Assembly (NCBI RefSeq): GCF_005281345.1
Contig: NZ_SZXJ01000042.1
Coordinates: 2,387-66,386 of the forward strand
Direction: 5' to 3'
DNA length: 64,000 nucleotides
DNA from: Citrobacter sp. wls619
GTDB taxonomy: Bacteria > Pseudomonadota > Gammaproteobacteria > Enterobacterales > Enterobacteriaceae
Position numbers and translations under genes: made by a program. Numbering within the stretch: position 1 is the stretch's first letter; the number at the start of each line of letters is the position of its first letter. The notes under the pieces are model-generated. The model made no database searches and was not told where the DNA came from. It saw only the letters and a list, made by a program, of their open reading frames with translations. This document shows positions 1 to 7,762 of this stretch, one piece after another.

Positions 1-87
1 GGGCGAATATTAGCGATGCCTGTCTGCGTTGTCAAAGCCTGAATGGATATTTGCGATCGTTTGCTGAAATATTCTTCATTTCGTCGC

Positions 88-1575
88 TTATTCAGACGCA
101 GACGGTTGTTTTATACACTTTTCACGTTCAGGACGAGGGTATTTCCACAGCCAACGGCCTGTGACCATACGCCAGTAAAATAACGCGGCCCGTACTGCCC
201 AGTCGAAGAACATCCCCATCCAGACGCCAACGACACCCCAGCCTAATACGATCCCGAGGGTGTAGCCGGCGACAACACGACAGCCCCACATCCCCAACAT
301 GGAGACCCACATAGCGAAACGGGCGTCACGTGCACCTTTAAATCCAGCAGGAAGAACCCATGATGCTGCCCATATCGGCATAAATGCCGCGTTCAGCCAA
401 ATCAGGATGACAATGACCTCTTTTACATCCTGATCGTGGGTATAAAACGAAGCCATCAACCCAGCAAACGGGGCGGTTAGCCAGGCGATGGCGGTTAATC
501 CGATTGTGGAGAGCCAGAATACATGTCGCAACTGGATTTCCGCCTGAGCAATCTGTCCATTTCCCAGACGCCTGCCGGTAATGATGGTAGACGCGGAACC
601 TAAAGCGTTTCCCGGCAGGTTGATCAGTGCCGCTATCGAAAAGGCAATGAAGTTACCGGCAATGACGCTGGTACCCATACCCGAAACAAACATCTGCGTA
701 AGTAACTTGCCACCGTTAAACAGGACTGACTCTATACTGGCAGGAATACCAATCCCCATAACTTCCCAGATGATGGCAAGATTCAGCGGTTTAAAATAGC
801 TCTTCAGGGGAATGCGCAGCGCGGGGTTAAATCCAATCATCAGCACCCCTATAATGGCGATGGCACCAATGTAACGTGAAATCGTCAACCCCAGACCTGC
901 GCCGACGAATCCCAGCCCTTGCCAGGAAAAAATGCCATAGATCAGGATGCTACTGATGATAATGTTCAGGATATTCATACCACCGTTAATCAATAACGGT
1001 ATTTTGGTATTTCCGGCACCGCGCAGTGCGCCGCTGCCAATTAACGCAATTGCCGCCGCAGGGTAGCTGAGCACGGTTAATTCCAGATAGGTTAGTGCCA
1101 GCGCTTTTACATCAGGGGTGGCTTCTCCTGCCACGACATCAATAATCTGCTCACCGAAATAGTGAATCACCGCCGCCAGTACGACAGCAAATATCGTCAT
1201 GATCACCAGTGATTGTCTGGCTGCGGCTCTGGCGCGTCGGCGATCGCGCTTTCCGAGACTAAAAGCAACCACCACCGTCGTGCCAAGGTCGATGGCGGCG
1301 AAAAATGCCATGATGACCATGTTGAAGCTGTCGGCGAGCCCGACACCTGCCATCGCTTCTTTACCCAACCAGCTCACCAGGAAGGTGCTCAGTACTCCCA
1401 TCAAGAGTACACAGGTGTTTTCCAGAAAAATGGGGACAGCAAGCGGGGTAATTTCGCGCCAAAAGAGAACTTTATAACGCTTGCGTTTGGCATACCAGGG
1501 CGTGCGGGATGCGACCTGGCGTAAGGCTGCGGAGACGTTCAAAGTGGACCTTAATGAAGAAAGTTGAAACCTCAT
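88..1575 (-). CDS. yeeO: MATE family efflux transporter YeeO
   Basis: Inner-membrane multidrug and toxin extrusion (MATE) protein of 495 residues. The E. coli homologue YeeO is reported to export flavins (FMN/FAD). About twelve hydrophobic segments are visible, starting with the one after the REITPLAVPIFLENT stretch near residue 40, and the two MatE halves are recognisable. The N-terminal 35 residues are basic and cytoplasmic. Length and neighbourhood next to a tRNA-Asn match yeeO of E. coli and Salmonella. No strong Shine-Dalgarno sequence precedes this ATG, so the exact start is uncertain. It belongs to the backbone left of the island. Confidence 0.9.
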   Translation of the reverse strand: MRFQLSSLRSTLNVSAALRQVASRTPWYAKRKRYKVLFWREITPLAVPIFLENTCVLLMGVLSTFLVSWLGKEAMAGVGLADSFNMVIMAFFAAIDLGTTVVVAFSLGKRDRRRARAAARQSLVIMTIFAVVLAAVIHYFGEQIIDVVAGEATPDVKALALTYLELTVLSYPAAAIALIGSGALRGAGNTKIPLLINGGMNILNIIISSILIYGIFSWQGLGFVGAGLGLTISRYIGAIAIIGVLMIGFNPALRIPLKSYFKPLNLAIIWEVMGIGIPASIESVLFNGGKLLTQMFVSGMGTSVIAGNFIAFSIAALINLPGNALGSASTIITGRRLGNGQIAQAEIQLRHVFWLSTIGLTAIAWLTAPFAGLMASFYTHDQDVKEVIVILIWLNAAFMPIWAASWVLPAGFKGARDARFAMWVSMLGMWGCRVVAGYTLGIVLGWGVVGVWMGMFFDWAVRAALFYWRMVTGRWLWKYPRPEREKCIKQPSASE

Positions 1576-1691
1576 TTCAAATGATGAGGGAGAATCAAAA
1601 AAGCTGCAAAGTTTTTTCTATTTAAAATGTCTGTAAATGCAACAAACTGTCGAGAGAAGCATCAATTGCTCCTCAATGTAGGAATTGGGGT

Positions 1692-1719
1692 TTGACAAAA
1701 GTTTTTTCGCCGCTAAGAT
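1692..1719 (+). promoter_or_regulatory. tRNA-Asn promoter
   Basis: A perfect -35 box TTGACA (1692-1697) is followed after 16 bp by TAAGAT (1714-1719). Transcription would start near 1726, about 10 nt before the mature tRNA 5' end, as expected for a strong stable-RNA promoter. Confidence 0.75.
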
Positions 1720-1735
1720 AAGCCTCCACAACGAT

Positions 1736-1811
1736 TCCTCTGTAGTTCAGTCGGTAGAACGGCGGACTGTTAATCCGTATGTCACTGGTTCGAGTCCAGT
1801 CAGAGGAGCCA
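1736..1811 (+). tRNA. tRNA-Asn (GTT anticodon)
   Basis: 76 nt including the encoded CCA. The acceptor stem TCCTCTG pairs with CAGAGGA, the anticodon GTT lies at 1769-1771, and the T arm GGTTCGAGTCC is intact. By position after yeeO it corresponds to E. coli asnU. Its 3' end is the integration site for the adjacent integrase, and the tRNA is reconstituted intact. Confidence 0.97.
1796..1811 (+). repeat. Putative attL (tRNA-Asn 3' end)
   Basis: CCAGTCAGAGGAGCCA at the tRNA 3' terminus is the known core of att sites used by asn-tRNA integrases such as that of the Yersinia high-pathogenicity island. A copy with one mismatch occurs at 30126-30141, bracketing about 28 kb that includes the integrase. 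Confidence 0.65.
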
Positions 1812-1971
1812 AATTCTTGTTTTCGTGCAGCTTCATTAATGCCTGTATGGTTTTAATACAACAGCTTAGCGTGAAAACTTCTCCTGATGCATTTTGATTT
1901 TATCCTCCGCATCGGGAAAAATTGGTGGTCAAATCTGGGGTCCGGTTCGTTCTATTATGGAGTGACCCCAT

Positions 1972-3243
1972 ATGTCTCTTACTGACACCAAAATCCGCAG
2001 TCTCAAACCATCTGATAAACCCTTTAAAGTTTCCGATTCCCACGGTCTGTATCTCCTGGTCAAACCTAGCGGTTCACGTCACTGGTATCTCAAGTACCGT
2101 ATTAAGGGTAAAGAATCCCGTATTGCACTCGGTGCCTACCCAGTCATCTCCCTCTCAGACGCCCGTAGTCAACGTGAAGGTATTCGCAAAATGCTGGTAC
2201 TGAACATCAATCCAGCAGAGCAGCGAGCAGCTGAACGCAGTTCTCGTATACCAAAGAAAGTGTTTAAAAACGTGGCACTGGCGTGGCATAAGAGCAATAA
2301 AAAATGGTCACAGAACACCGCCGACCGTCTGCTCGCCAGCATGAATAATCATATATTCCCGGTCATTGGTACGATGTCAGTTTCAGAACTGAAACCCCGT
2401 CACTTCATCACTTTATTAAAAGGAATTGAGGAAAAGGGTCTACTGGAAGTTGCATCCCGTACACGCCAGCACCTCCGGAATATCATGCGCTACGCCGTGC
2501 ATCATGGATTAATCGATTTTAATCCGGCAGCAAACTTGGACGGAGTGACGGCTCCGCCAGTAAAACGTCACTACCCCGCTCTACCGCTGGAGCGTCTTCC
2601 AGAATTGCTTGAGAGCATTGAGAGCTTTCAGCAGTGCCGTGAACTCACCCGCCTTGCCATCCTGCTAACACTGCATCTATTCATTCGCTCGAGTGAATTG
2701 CGTTTTGCCCGCTGGCATGAAATTGATTTCGTAAACCAGGTCTGGATGATACCCGCCACGCGCGAAGCTATTGAAGGCGTGCGTTACTCTGGTCGTGGTG
2801 CCAAAATGCACAGGCCTCATATCGTCCCCCTCTCACAACAATCGATCGCGATCCTGAAAAAGATTAAAGATATCTCAGGAGATAATGCACTCGTGTTCCC
2901 CGGGGACCATAACCCGTATAAACCGATGTGTGAAAATACAGTAAACAAGGCGCTACGCCTGATGGGCTGGGACACGAAAGTGGAAATCTGCGGTCACGGT
3001 TTCAGGACAATGGCATGCAGCGCCCTTATGGAGTCCAGTATATGGTCACAGGATGCTGTTGAACGGCAAATGAGCCACCAGGAACGTAACTCCGTGCGCC
3101 AGGCATATATTCACAGAGCAGAGCATCTGGAAGCCAGAAAGGCAATGATGCAGTGGTGGTCGGATTATCTGGATACTTGCCGCAAATCCTATGTACCACC
3201 CTATATTCTAGGGAGAGGAATAAAAATGCCTCTATCTCACTAG
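1972..3243 (+). CDS. P4-type tyrosine integrase
   Basis: Site-specific recombinase of 423 residues that would integrate and excise the island at the tRNA-Asn gene. It has an N-terminal DUF4102 arm-binding domain (about 1-85), a core-binding SAM-like domain (about 95-180) and a C-terminal catalytic domain. The catalytic set is visible: Arg in FIRSSELR, His-Gly-Phe-Arg in CGHGFR, His in MSHQ and the Tyr nucleophile in QAYIH. It starts 160 bp after the tRNA in the same direction, the usual layout for P4-like islands. It appears intact, with some 15-25 extra C-terminal residues after the usual WWSDYLD end. A diverged second copy of its C-terminal part lies at about 5790-6159. Confidence 0.93.
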   Translation: MSLTDTKIRSLKPSDKPFKVSDSHGLYLLVKPSGSRHWYLKYRIKGKESRIALGAYPVISLSDARSQREGIRKMLVLNINPAEQRAAERSSRIPKKVFKNVALAWHKSNKKWSQNTADRLLASMNNHIFPVIGTMSVSELKPRHFITLLKGIEEKGLLEVASRTRQHLRNIMRYAVHHGLIDFNPAANLDGVTAPPVKRHYPALPLERLPELLESIESFQQCRELTRLAILLTLHLFIRSSELRFARWHEIDFVNQVWMIPATREAIEGVRYSGRGAKMHRPHIVPLSQQSIAILKKIKDISGDNALVFPGDHNPYKPMCENTVNKALRLMGWDTKVEICGHGFRTMACSALMESSIWSQDAVERQMSHQERNSVRQAYIHRAEHLEARKAMMQWWSDYLDTCRKSYVPPYILGRGIKMPLSH

Positions 3244-3270
3244 AGTCATTTAATTATGCTAACAAATCAA

Positions 3271-3303
3271 AGCCGTATCAGTCCAGACTGATACGGCTTT
3301 TTT
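3271..3303 (+). terminator. Rho-independent terminator of the integrase
   Basis: A perfect 12-bp stem (AGCCGTATCAGT with its complement) with a 4-nt loop is followed by six T residues, 27 bp after the integrase stop codon. Confidence 0.9.
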
Positions 3304-3693
3304 ACTTTGTTCGGCAATCAATAAAACAGGAGCGATGATACGATACAAATGGTGTACTTTACCGTGTAAATGAGCGTTATGAAATTATTCAAAGTTAAAT
3401 CTAATACCTGTCAGAACTGACAGTTTTATTCTTAGCAAAAAGGTATTTAATAGTTTTAATTTATCGAAAGCATTGTGATCATCATGGTTATTGGAGATAT
3501 ACAGAAACCTTTCTACATATCATTTTTCGGCTAATGATAAATTCTTTAGTAGCGGCAAAGGGGTTCCGTCAAACGAATCGAAAATCGATACGAAGAAATA
3601 TCGGAGGACAATTCTGCTTAGCTAAGCACTACGTGTGTAAGCGGTTTCCTCTGAATTTAAAAGAAAGTTCAACATCATGAGGAGTGGGTAGAT
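3304..3693 (+). other. AT-rich intergenic leader before the radical SAM gene
   Basis: About 390 bp with no convincing gene. It holds a 16-bp palindrome CTGTCAGAACTGACAG at 3408-3423 followed by T residues, which could be an operator or weak hairpin. A stop-free frame at 3479-3625 has only a TTG at 3491 as a start and no ribosome binding site. It could encode a roughly 44-residue peptide rich in Ser and Lys, but I cannot support it as a gene. A good Shine-Dalgarno sequence (GAGGAG, about 3679-3684) precedes the next gene. Confidence 0.4.
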
Positions 3694-4851
3694 ATGAAAT
3701 TAATAAATGTAATAAAGCCAACCCACGTTTGTAATCTCTCGTGTTCATACTGCTATAACGATGATGAACGCCGTCCATTTATGGATATAGATACACTAGA
3801 AAAAGTAATAGAGCAGACATTTTCACTAGCAAGATTTATCGGCAAATACAAGTCGGTTGAATTCATTTGGCATGGAGGAGAGCCACTTCTAGCACCGTTA
3901 TCATTTTATGAAAGAGCCATCGCCTTCCAGGAAGAATATGCAGATAAGATACCTTATTCAAATATTGTACAGACAAATGGCACAATAATTAAAAAGTAAC
4001 ATTTGAAATTTTTTAAAAAATACAAATTCCAAGTTAGTTTATCCATTGATGGTATAAAAGAATCACATGACGCAAACAGAGTATTCAAAAATGGTAAAGG
4101 TAGTTTTTCCCGTGTTTTGGAGAACGTAACAAAGCTAAGGAAGAATGGTTTTAGAATAGGTTGCGTTCTTGTATTAAACAGAAAAAATAGAGAAAACATT
4201 AAAGAGTCATATTCTTTTCTCCGAGAGAATAAACTTGGACTTAACATCATCCCCCTAATGAAGGGAGGGAATGCAACTAATATATTCAATGAAATAGCTT
4301 TAACGCAGGCAGAGTATTTTGAAACATGGTCATTACTTTATGAAGATTGGCTTTCAGCAGGTAGTGAAGATTATGTTGATGTATCTAGCTTTTTACACAC
4401 AACACGCTCTGTAATATCAGGCTCATGTTCATCATGCATTGGGATGTCACAATGCGGTAAAGCTAATCTTTCAACGGACCCTCTTGGTAATATTTATCCC
4501 TGTGCTAGTTTAACGGGAAACATGGATGTTTGTTATGGTAACATCAATGAACATTCCCTCATTGATCTTTTTTATTCGGATACAGCAATAAAATGGAGAC
4601 ATAGATCTTCTACAGAAAAATGTTCTAAATGCAAATGGTTTCATTTATGCCATGGTGGATGTCCATCACGTTCATATCATTATTACAATGGAGAATATAA
4701 TACACCTGATCATTATTGCAAAAGTATCAAAATGATGTACGACCATGTTGAATCACAACTTCTAAAATTCGGTATAACACCCGGAAATGTAAAGCCTAGC
4801 CATCTAAATGATGGTTTCATAAATGTAGATGAGTTAATTTTGAGGAAATAG
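3694..4851 (+). pseudogene. Radical SAM/SPASM peptide maturase, interrupted by one in-frame TAA
   Basis: The frame from 3694 to 4851 (385 codons) reads as one radical SAM/SPASM protein, broken only by TAA at 3997-3999. The N-terminal part (101 residues) has the [4Fe-4S]/SAM motif CNLSCSYC near residue 13 and the GGEP motif (HGGEPLL) near residue 66. The part after the stop continues in the same frame with SLSIDGIKESHD and ends in a Cys-rich SPASM domain (CSSCIGMSQCG, YPCASL, CSKCKWFHLCHGGCP). Such enzymes (anaerobic sulfatase maturase, cyclophane-forming XyeB/FxsB types) modify side chains of substrate peptides. The stop falls between the TNG strand and the next helix, in a typical family alignment. 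It may be a real nonsense mutation, a sequencing error, or recoding. A small gene follows by 2 nt. The sequence is much more AT-rich than the backbone. Confidence 0.8.
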
Positions 4852-4853
4852 AT

Positions 4854-5045
4854 ATGGATAAGAAAATCTGGACTAAAGCTTTACTCGCGAGCGTAAAAGC
4901 CCCAGTGACACTTACTGGTAAAAAGATAGATGAAAAAATCATTGTCGAGTTTACGAAGCAACCGAACGATGCTTCATGGATTATAATGTACACCAATGGA
5001 GTTATAATGATGAATAGCAATAAAATGCTATTCATTAACCTATAG
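4854..5045 (+). CDS. Small protein coupled to the radical SAM gene
   Basis: 63-residue protein that starts 2 nt after the maturase stop (TAG AT ATG), with GAGGAAA as the ribosome binding site inside the upstream gene, so it should be translationally coupled. It begins MDKKIWTKAL and has a basic, aliphatic middle and a C-terminal half with an aromatic pair (SWIIMYTN) and several Asn and Met residues. I do not recognise the family. Its place beside a SPASM maturase makes it a candidate substrate peptide or a helper/immunity protein. It has no Cys and no Gly-Gly leader motif. Confidence 0.5.
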   Translation: MDKKIWTKALLASVKAPVTLTGKKIDEKIIVEFTKQPNDASWIIMYTNGVIMMNSNKMLFINL

Positions 5046-5383
5046 ATGTATATTTTCGAAGATTATTCAATCGCACAGCGTCTAGGAATATAGAACTAAT
5101 TCCAGGATTGGCCAAAATTACTGTGCCACTACACGAACGTTTCATCCTGAGGTTCCCATTCACCGCCCTGCCGTCGTCAACTGTTCTGATACAGCAGAAT
5201 TACCCGATGAGAAAATCGTCTTGCCGGTATCCCCAGCATCACGAATGCATTCCTGAAAGACATCTTCCTGAAGCTGGGAACTGGGGCAGAAACTGCGGGC
5301 ACCTCTCCCCGGTTTTGTCTTCTCAATTTTGATAGCTGGCTACGACTCAACGGCAGCTATTTAGGTATGAGGCAGGGTATTTC
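5046..5383. other. Intergenic remnant region
   Basis: About 340 bp between the small gene and a dead LysR gene. Base composition shifts from AT-rich to backbone-like near 5110, suggesting a junction of unrelated DNA. Short open frames exist on the plus strand (5108-5332) but none has a recognisable product. Confidence 0.4.
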
Positions 5384-5775
5384 TTAAGTTTCAACCAGCC
5401 TTAAAGAGCGGACAAACTCGATCAGTTCCCTGCTTTTCCTGAATTCCGGCCGCAAAGCGTTAAGGTCGTTGTAGTCTCGGGAGCGTGCAGCAGGCAGTAG
5501 CAGACATTAGGCAACGTTACAGAACGCTGGGTTTCTGGCACCAGCGTGACTCCTATTCCCATCGACACCATGCCAATAGCTACCGCAACATCGCGAGTAA
5601 AATAGATTTTTGGCGGGATACTTACAACCCGACCCCGGGCGGATCTTTCTGGATCATTAATGTATCCCCGGACAGCGCCTCCAGTTCGATTTTGTCAGCC
5701 CCCGCCTTCGGATGCGAGTGCGGTGCTGCGGCGATGAGTGACCTCGTGGCGATATCCACGAGGTTGGCAAAATGC
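5384..5775 (-). pseudogene. LysR-type regulator, C-terminal remnant
   Basis: On the minus strand the effector-binding half of a LysR-type regulator can be read in pieces. One segment resembles the central strands (LIAAAPHSHP, then LSGDTLMIQ). After a frameshift near 5620 comes a second with the typical C-terminal pattern (VAIGMVSMGIGVTLVPE) ending at a stop at 5384. The DNA-binding half is absent, replaced by the integrase remnant at 5790. The gene is dead. Confidence 0.6.
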
Positions 5776-5789
5776 TGAACAGACGATCG

Positions 5790-6159
5790 GAGCAGCCCCA
5801 TATCGTTCCCCTATCGCGTCAGACCATCACTATTCTTAAACAAATACGGGAAATCTCCGGGCATCAGGAAGTAATATTTCCCGGAGATCATAATCCGTAT
5901 AAGCCAATGTGTGAAAATACGATCAACAGGACTTTACGCCTAGTGGCGTTATGACACAAAAGATGAAATCTGCGGTCACGGATTCCGGGCAATGGCATGT
6001 AGCTCCCTGATGGAATCCAGTTTATGGTCTCAGAATGTAGTGGAGCGCCAGATGAGCCATCAGGAAAACAATAATGTTCGAGCAGCTTACATCCATAAAG
6101 CAGAATATCTTGACGCTCGTAAAGCGATGATGCAGTGGTGGTCGGATTATTATAGATAA
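5790..6159 (+). pseudogene. Second P4-type integrase, C-terminal remnant
   Basis: Only the catalytic end of an integrase remains. It aligns with the last third of the integrase at 1972-3243: PHIVPLS, FPGDHNPYKPMCENT, then after a frameshift at about 5945 GHGFRAMACSSLMES, RQMSHQ, AAYIHKAEYLDARKAMMQWWSDY and a stop at 6157-6159. Nucleotide identity is moderate, so it is a separate lineage rather than a fresh duplication. It points to two successive insertions at the same tRNA. Confidence 0.85.
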
Positions 6160-6255
6160 ATGCAGGAAAAATACCTCCCTTCCTATGTCTGGGCCAGGCT
6201 GGAGAAAGCTTAAAGCTATCTAGTCAGCAATAACTTTAATTTATCAGTAAAGTAT

Positions 6256-6287
6256 AAGCAGAACCGTTCTGAAATAGATCTGCTTTT
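6256..6287 (+). terminator. Possible terminator after the integrase remnant
   Basis: AAGCAGA pairs with TCTGCTT across a 16-nt loop and runs into TTTT. The stem is short; it may be the remnant counterpart of the terminator at 3271-3303. Confidence 0.4.
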
Positions 6288-6486
6288 AAAATTTTATCAG
6301 GCAGCAGTATTTTCGCTTTATCTGTAGGTGATTCCTTATCCGGGCACAACTATTCTTAATTATACCATCCAATACTATTGCAATTCACGAGGTTACTGTA
6401 AACAGTTTTTCCCGTACGTTTTAAGTTTGTTCTCTGATTTATCTCAGTACCGATATTGGGGGCTCAAAAATACGAAGATCTCTGAT

Positions 6487-6834
6487 CTAGCATTGTGCTG
6501 ACTTTGGACAATCGTCACCGAGATATTTCTCTATAAATTCTTCTGGCATTACATTGAATTTCAGGTTAAATCTATGCCTAAAGTAAGTGACAGTTCTGAA
6601 ATTATATTGTTTACTGATGGTAATGAGGTCATTCGAAGTGATCAAAAGGTCTACTGCTGCCATTTCTAGTTTTTTATTAATAATATAATTCATAATAGTT
6701 ACTCCGCATTCTTTCTTAAAAAAGGCATGTAAGTATTGCCTGGATATTTTAAAAAAATACGCAATATCTGATATACTTAGGTTGCACTTTATATTTACAA
6801 AAATGTACTGTTTTACTTCATTGATATTTGTCAT
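6487..6834 (-). CDS. Stand-alone AraC-type DNA-binding protein
   Basis: 115-residue protein consisting almost only of an AraC/XylS DNA-binding domain, comparable in size to SoxS and MarA. The first helix-turn-helix lies at about residues 20-45 (LSISDIAYFFKISRQYLHAF) and the second at about 70-95 (ITISKQYNFRTVTYFRHRF). The C-terminal signature is looser than in canonical members (MPEEFIEKY). With no sensor domain, its activity would be set by its own expression. It is AT-rich and flanked by non-coding DNA, so the target is unknown; the amidotransferase/sulfite reductase pair upstream is the closest candidate. Confidence 0.8.
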   Translation of the reverse strand: MTNINEVKQYIFVNIKCNLSISDIAYFFKISRQYLHAFFKKECGVTIMNYIINKKLEMAAVDLLITSNDLITISKQYNFRTVTYFRHRFNLKFNVMPEEFIEKYLGDDCPKSAQC

Positions 6835-6924
6835 ATAAATATATATTTAAGAGTGTTTAATACATAGTAACAGAGCAAAGAAAATAACAAAATAATCAAT
6901 ATAACAAAAAAAAATGATAACAGC

Positions 6925-6963
6925 ACAACAAAAGACCATGATGAACGAGAGGTCTTTTGTTGT
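6925..6963. terminator. Long inverted repeat, probable terminator of the amidotransferase operon
   Basis: A perfect 13-bp inverted repeat (ACAACAAAAGACC / GGTCTTTTGTTGT) with a 13-nt loop lies 75 bp past the amidotransferase stop. On the minus strand it is followed, after a short gap, by a run of T residues. It could also act as an operator for the AraC-type gene. Confidence 0.55.
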
Positions 6964-7038
6964 ACAATAAATATGATTATCCTTAATCATAACATACTGA
7001 ACGCATCAGCAGGCTGGGATTATATAGATAGCGGATTC

Positions 7039-7755
7039 TCAGTGTATAAAATCACATTTTGGCACAGTACAGTAATAATTATAAAATCGCTGAAGGATCA
7101 ACCTTGGCCATGTTGGTAAATTTTTTCCATCTGGTAGATGGTCGATAACCTCATTATTCCAGAGACAGGCTAACATAACATCCAGCGAAAACTCAGGATG
7201 AAACTGTACCGAAAATGTTGTGCCACTATACCGAATGATTTGACAACTATCCTGTGTCGAAAATGCCAGTATGTTAGCCCCTTGAGGTGCTTCCAGGACG
7301 GTTTGCTGATGTGAGAGCCATGCCGAAAGACGTTTAGGCATATCCTTCAATAAAGGATCATTTTGATAATCTCCACTTAGTTCGATCAAGTGTAGCCCAC
7401 ACTCTCTTCCTGTTGGGTTATCTCCAACCCGCCCTCCAAGCGCATGCGCAATTAATTGATGCCCAAAGCATACACCCAGTAAGGGAAGTGAGTTGCTATG
7501 CGCGCTTCTAATCCATTCCGCAGTAGACTCACTCCATGGATGTAAATCAGTCACCATTGCCCAAGAGCCCGTTAGAATAGCCCCTGAAAAGTTGTCCGAT
7601 GAAGGTATTTTTTCACCCATGTCAGGCCTGAATATTTTGATATCATTATGAACCGGAGGCAAAGCATCTATAAACCAGTCGCTCTGTTGTCCAATTGCCT
7701 TAAATATTGGCTCTGGTGGTTCCCCCAGCTGAATAATGGCTAAAGGTTTGAGCAT
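7039..7755 (-). CDS. Class I glutamine amidotransferase-like protein
   Basis: 238-residue cytoplasmic protein of the GMP-synthase-type GATase fold. The nucleophile Cys is at about residue 96 (GVCFGHQ) and the catalytic His and Glu lie in QFHPE (186-188). The start at 7755 is chosen because AGGA precedes it at good spacing; a start 8 codons upstream would overlap the previous gene. It lies 7 nt behind the sulfite reductase-like gene, so the two form an operon. No synthetase domain is present, so it may hydrolyse a gamma-glutamyl bond by itself, as PuuD and the plant gamma-glutamyl peptidases do. The substrate is unknown. Confidence 0.8.
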   Translation of the reverse strand: MLKPLAIIQLGEPPEPIFKAIGQQSDWFIDALPPVHNDIKIFRPDMGEKIPSSDNFSGAILTGSWAMVTDLHPWSESTAEWIRSAHSNSLPLLGVCFGHQLIAHALGGRVGDNPTGRECGLHLIELSGDYQNDPLLKDMPKRLSAWLSHQQTVLEAPQGANILAFSTQDSCQIIRYSGTTFSVQFHPEFSLDVMLACLWNNEVIDHLPDGKNLPTWPRLILQRFYNYYCTVPKCDFIH

Positions 7756-7762
7756 ATTAATC

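Noticed and set aside
3997..3999. Pyrrolysine-like or other programmed recoding of the internal stop
   Set aside because: TAA is not a pyrrolysine or selenocysteine codon, and no stimulatory structure is evident; mutation or error is simpler.
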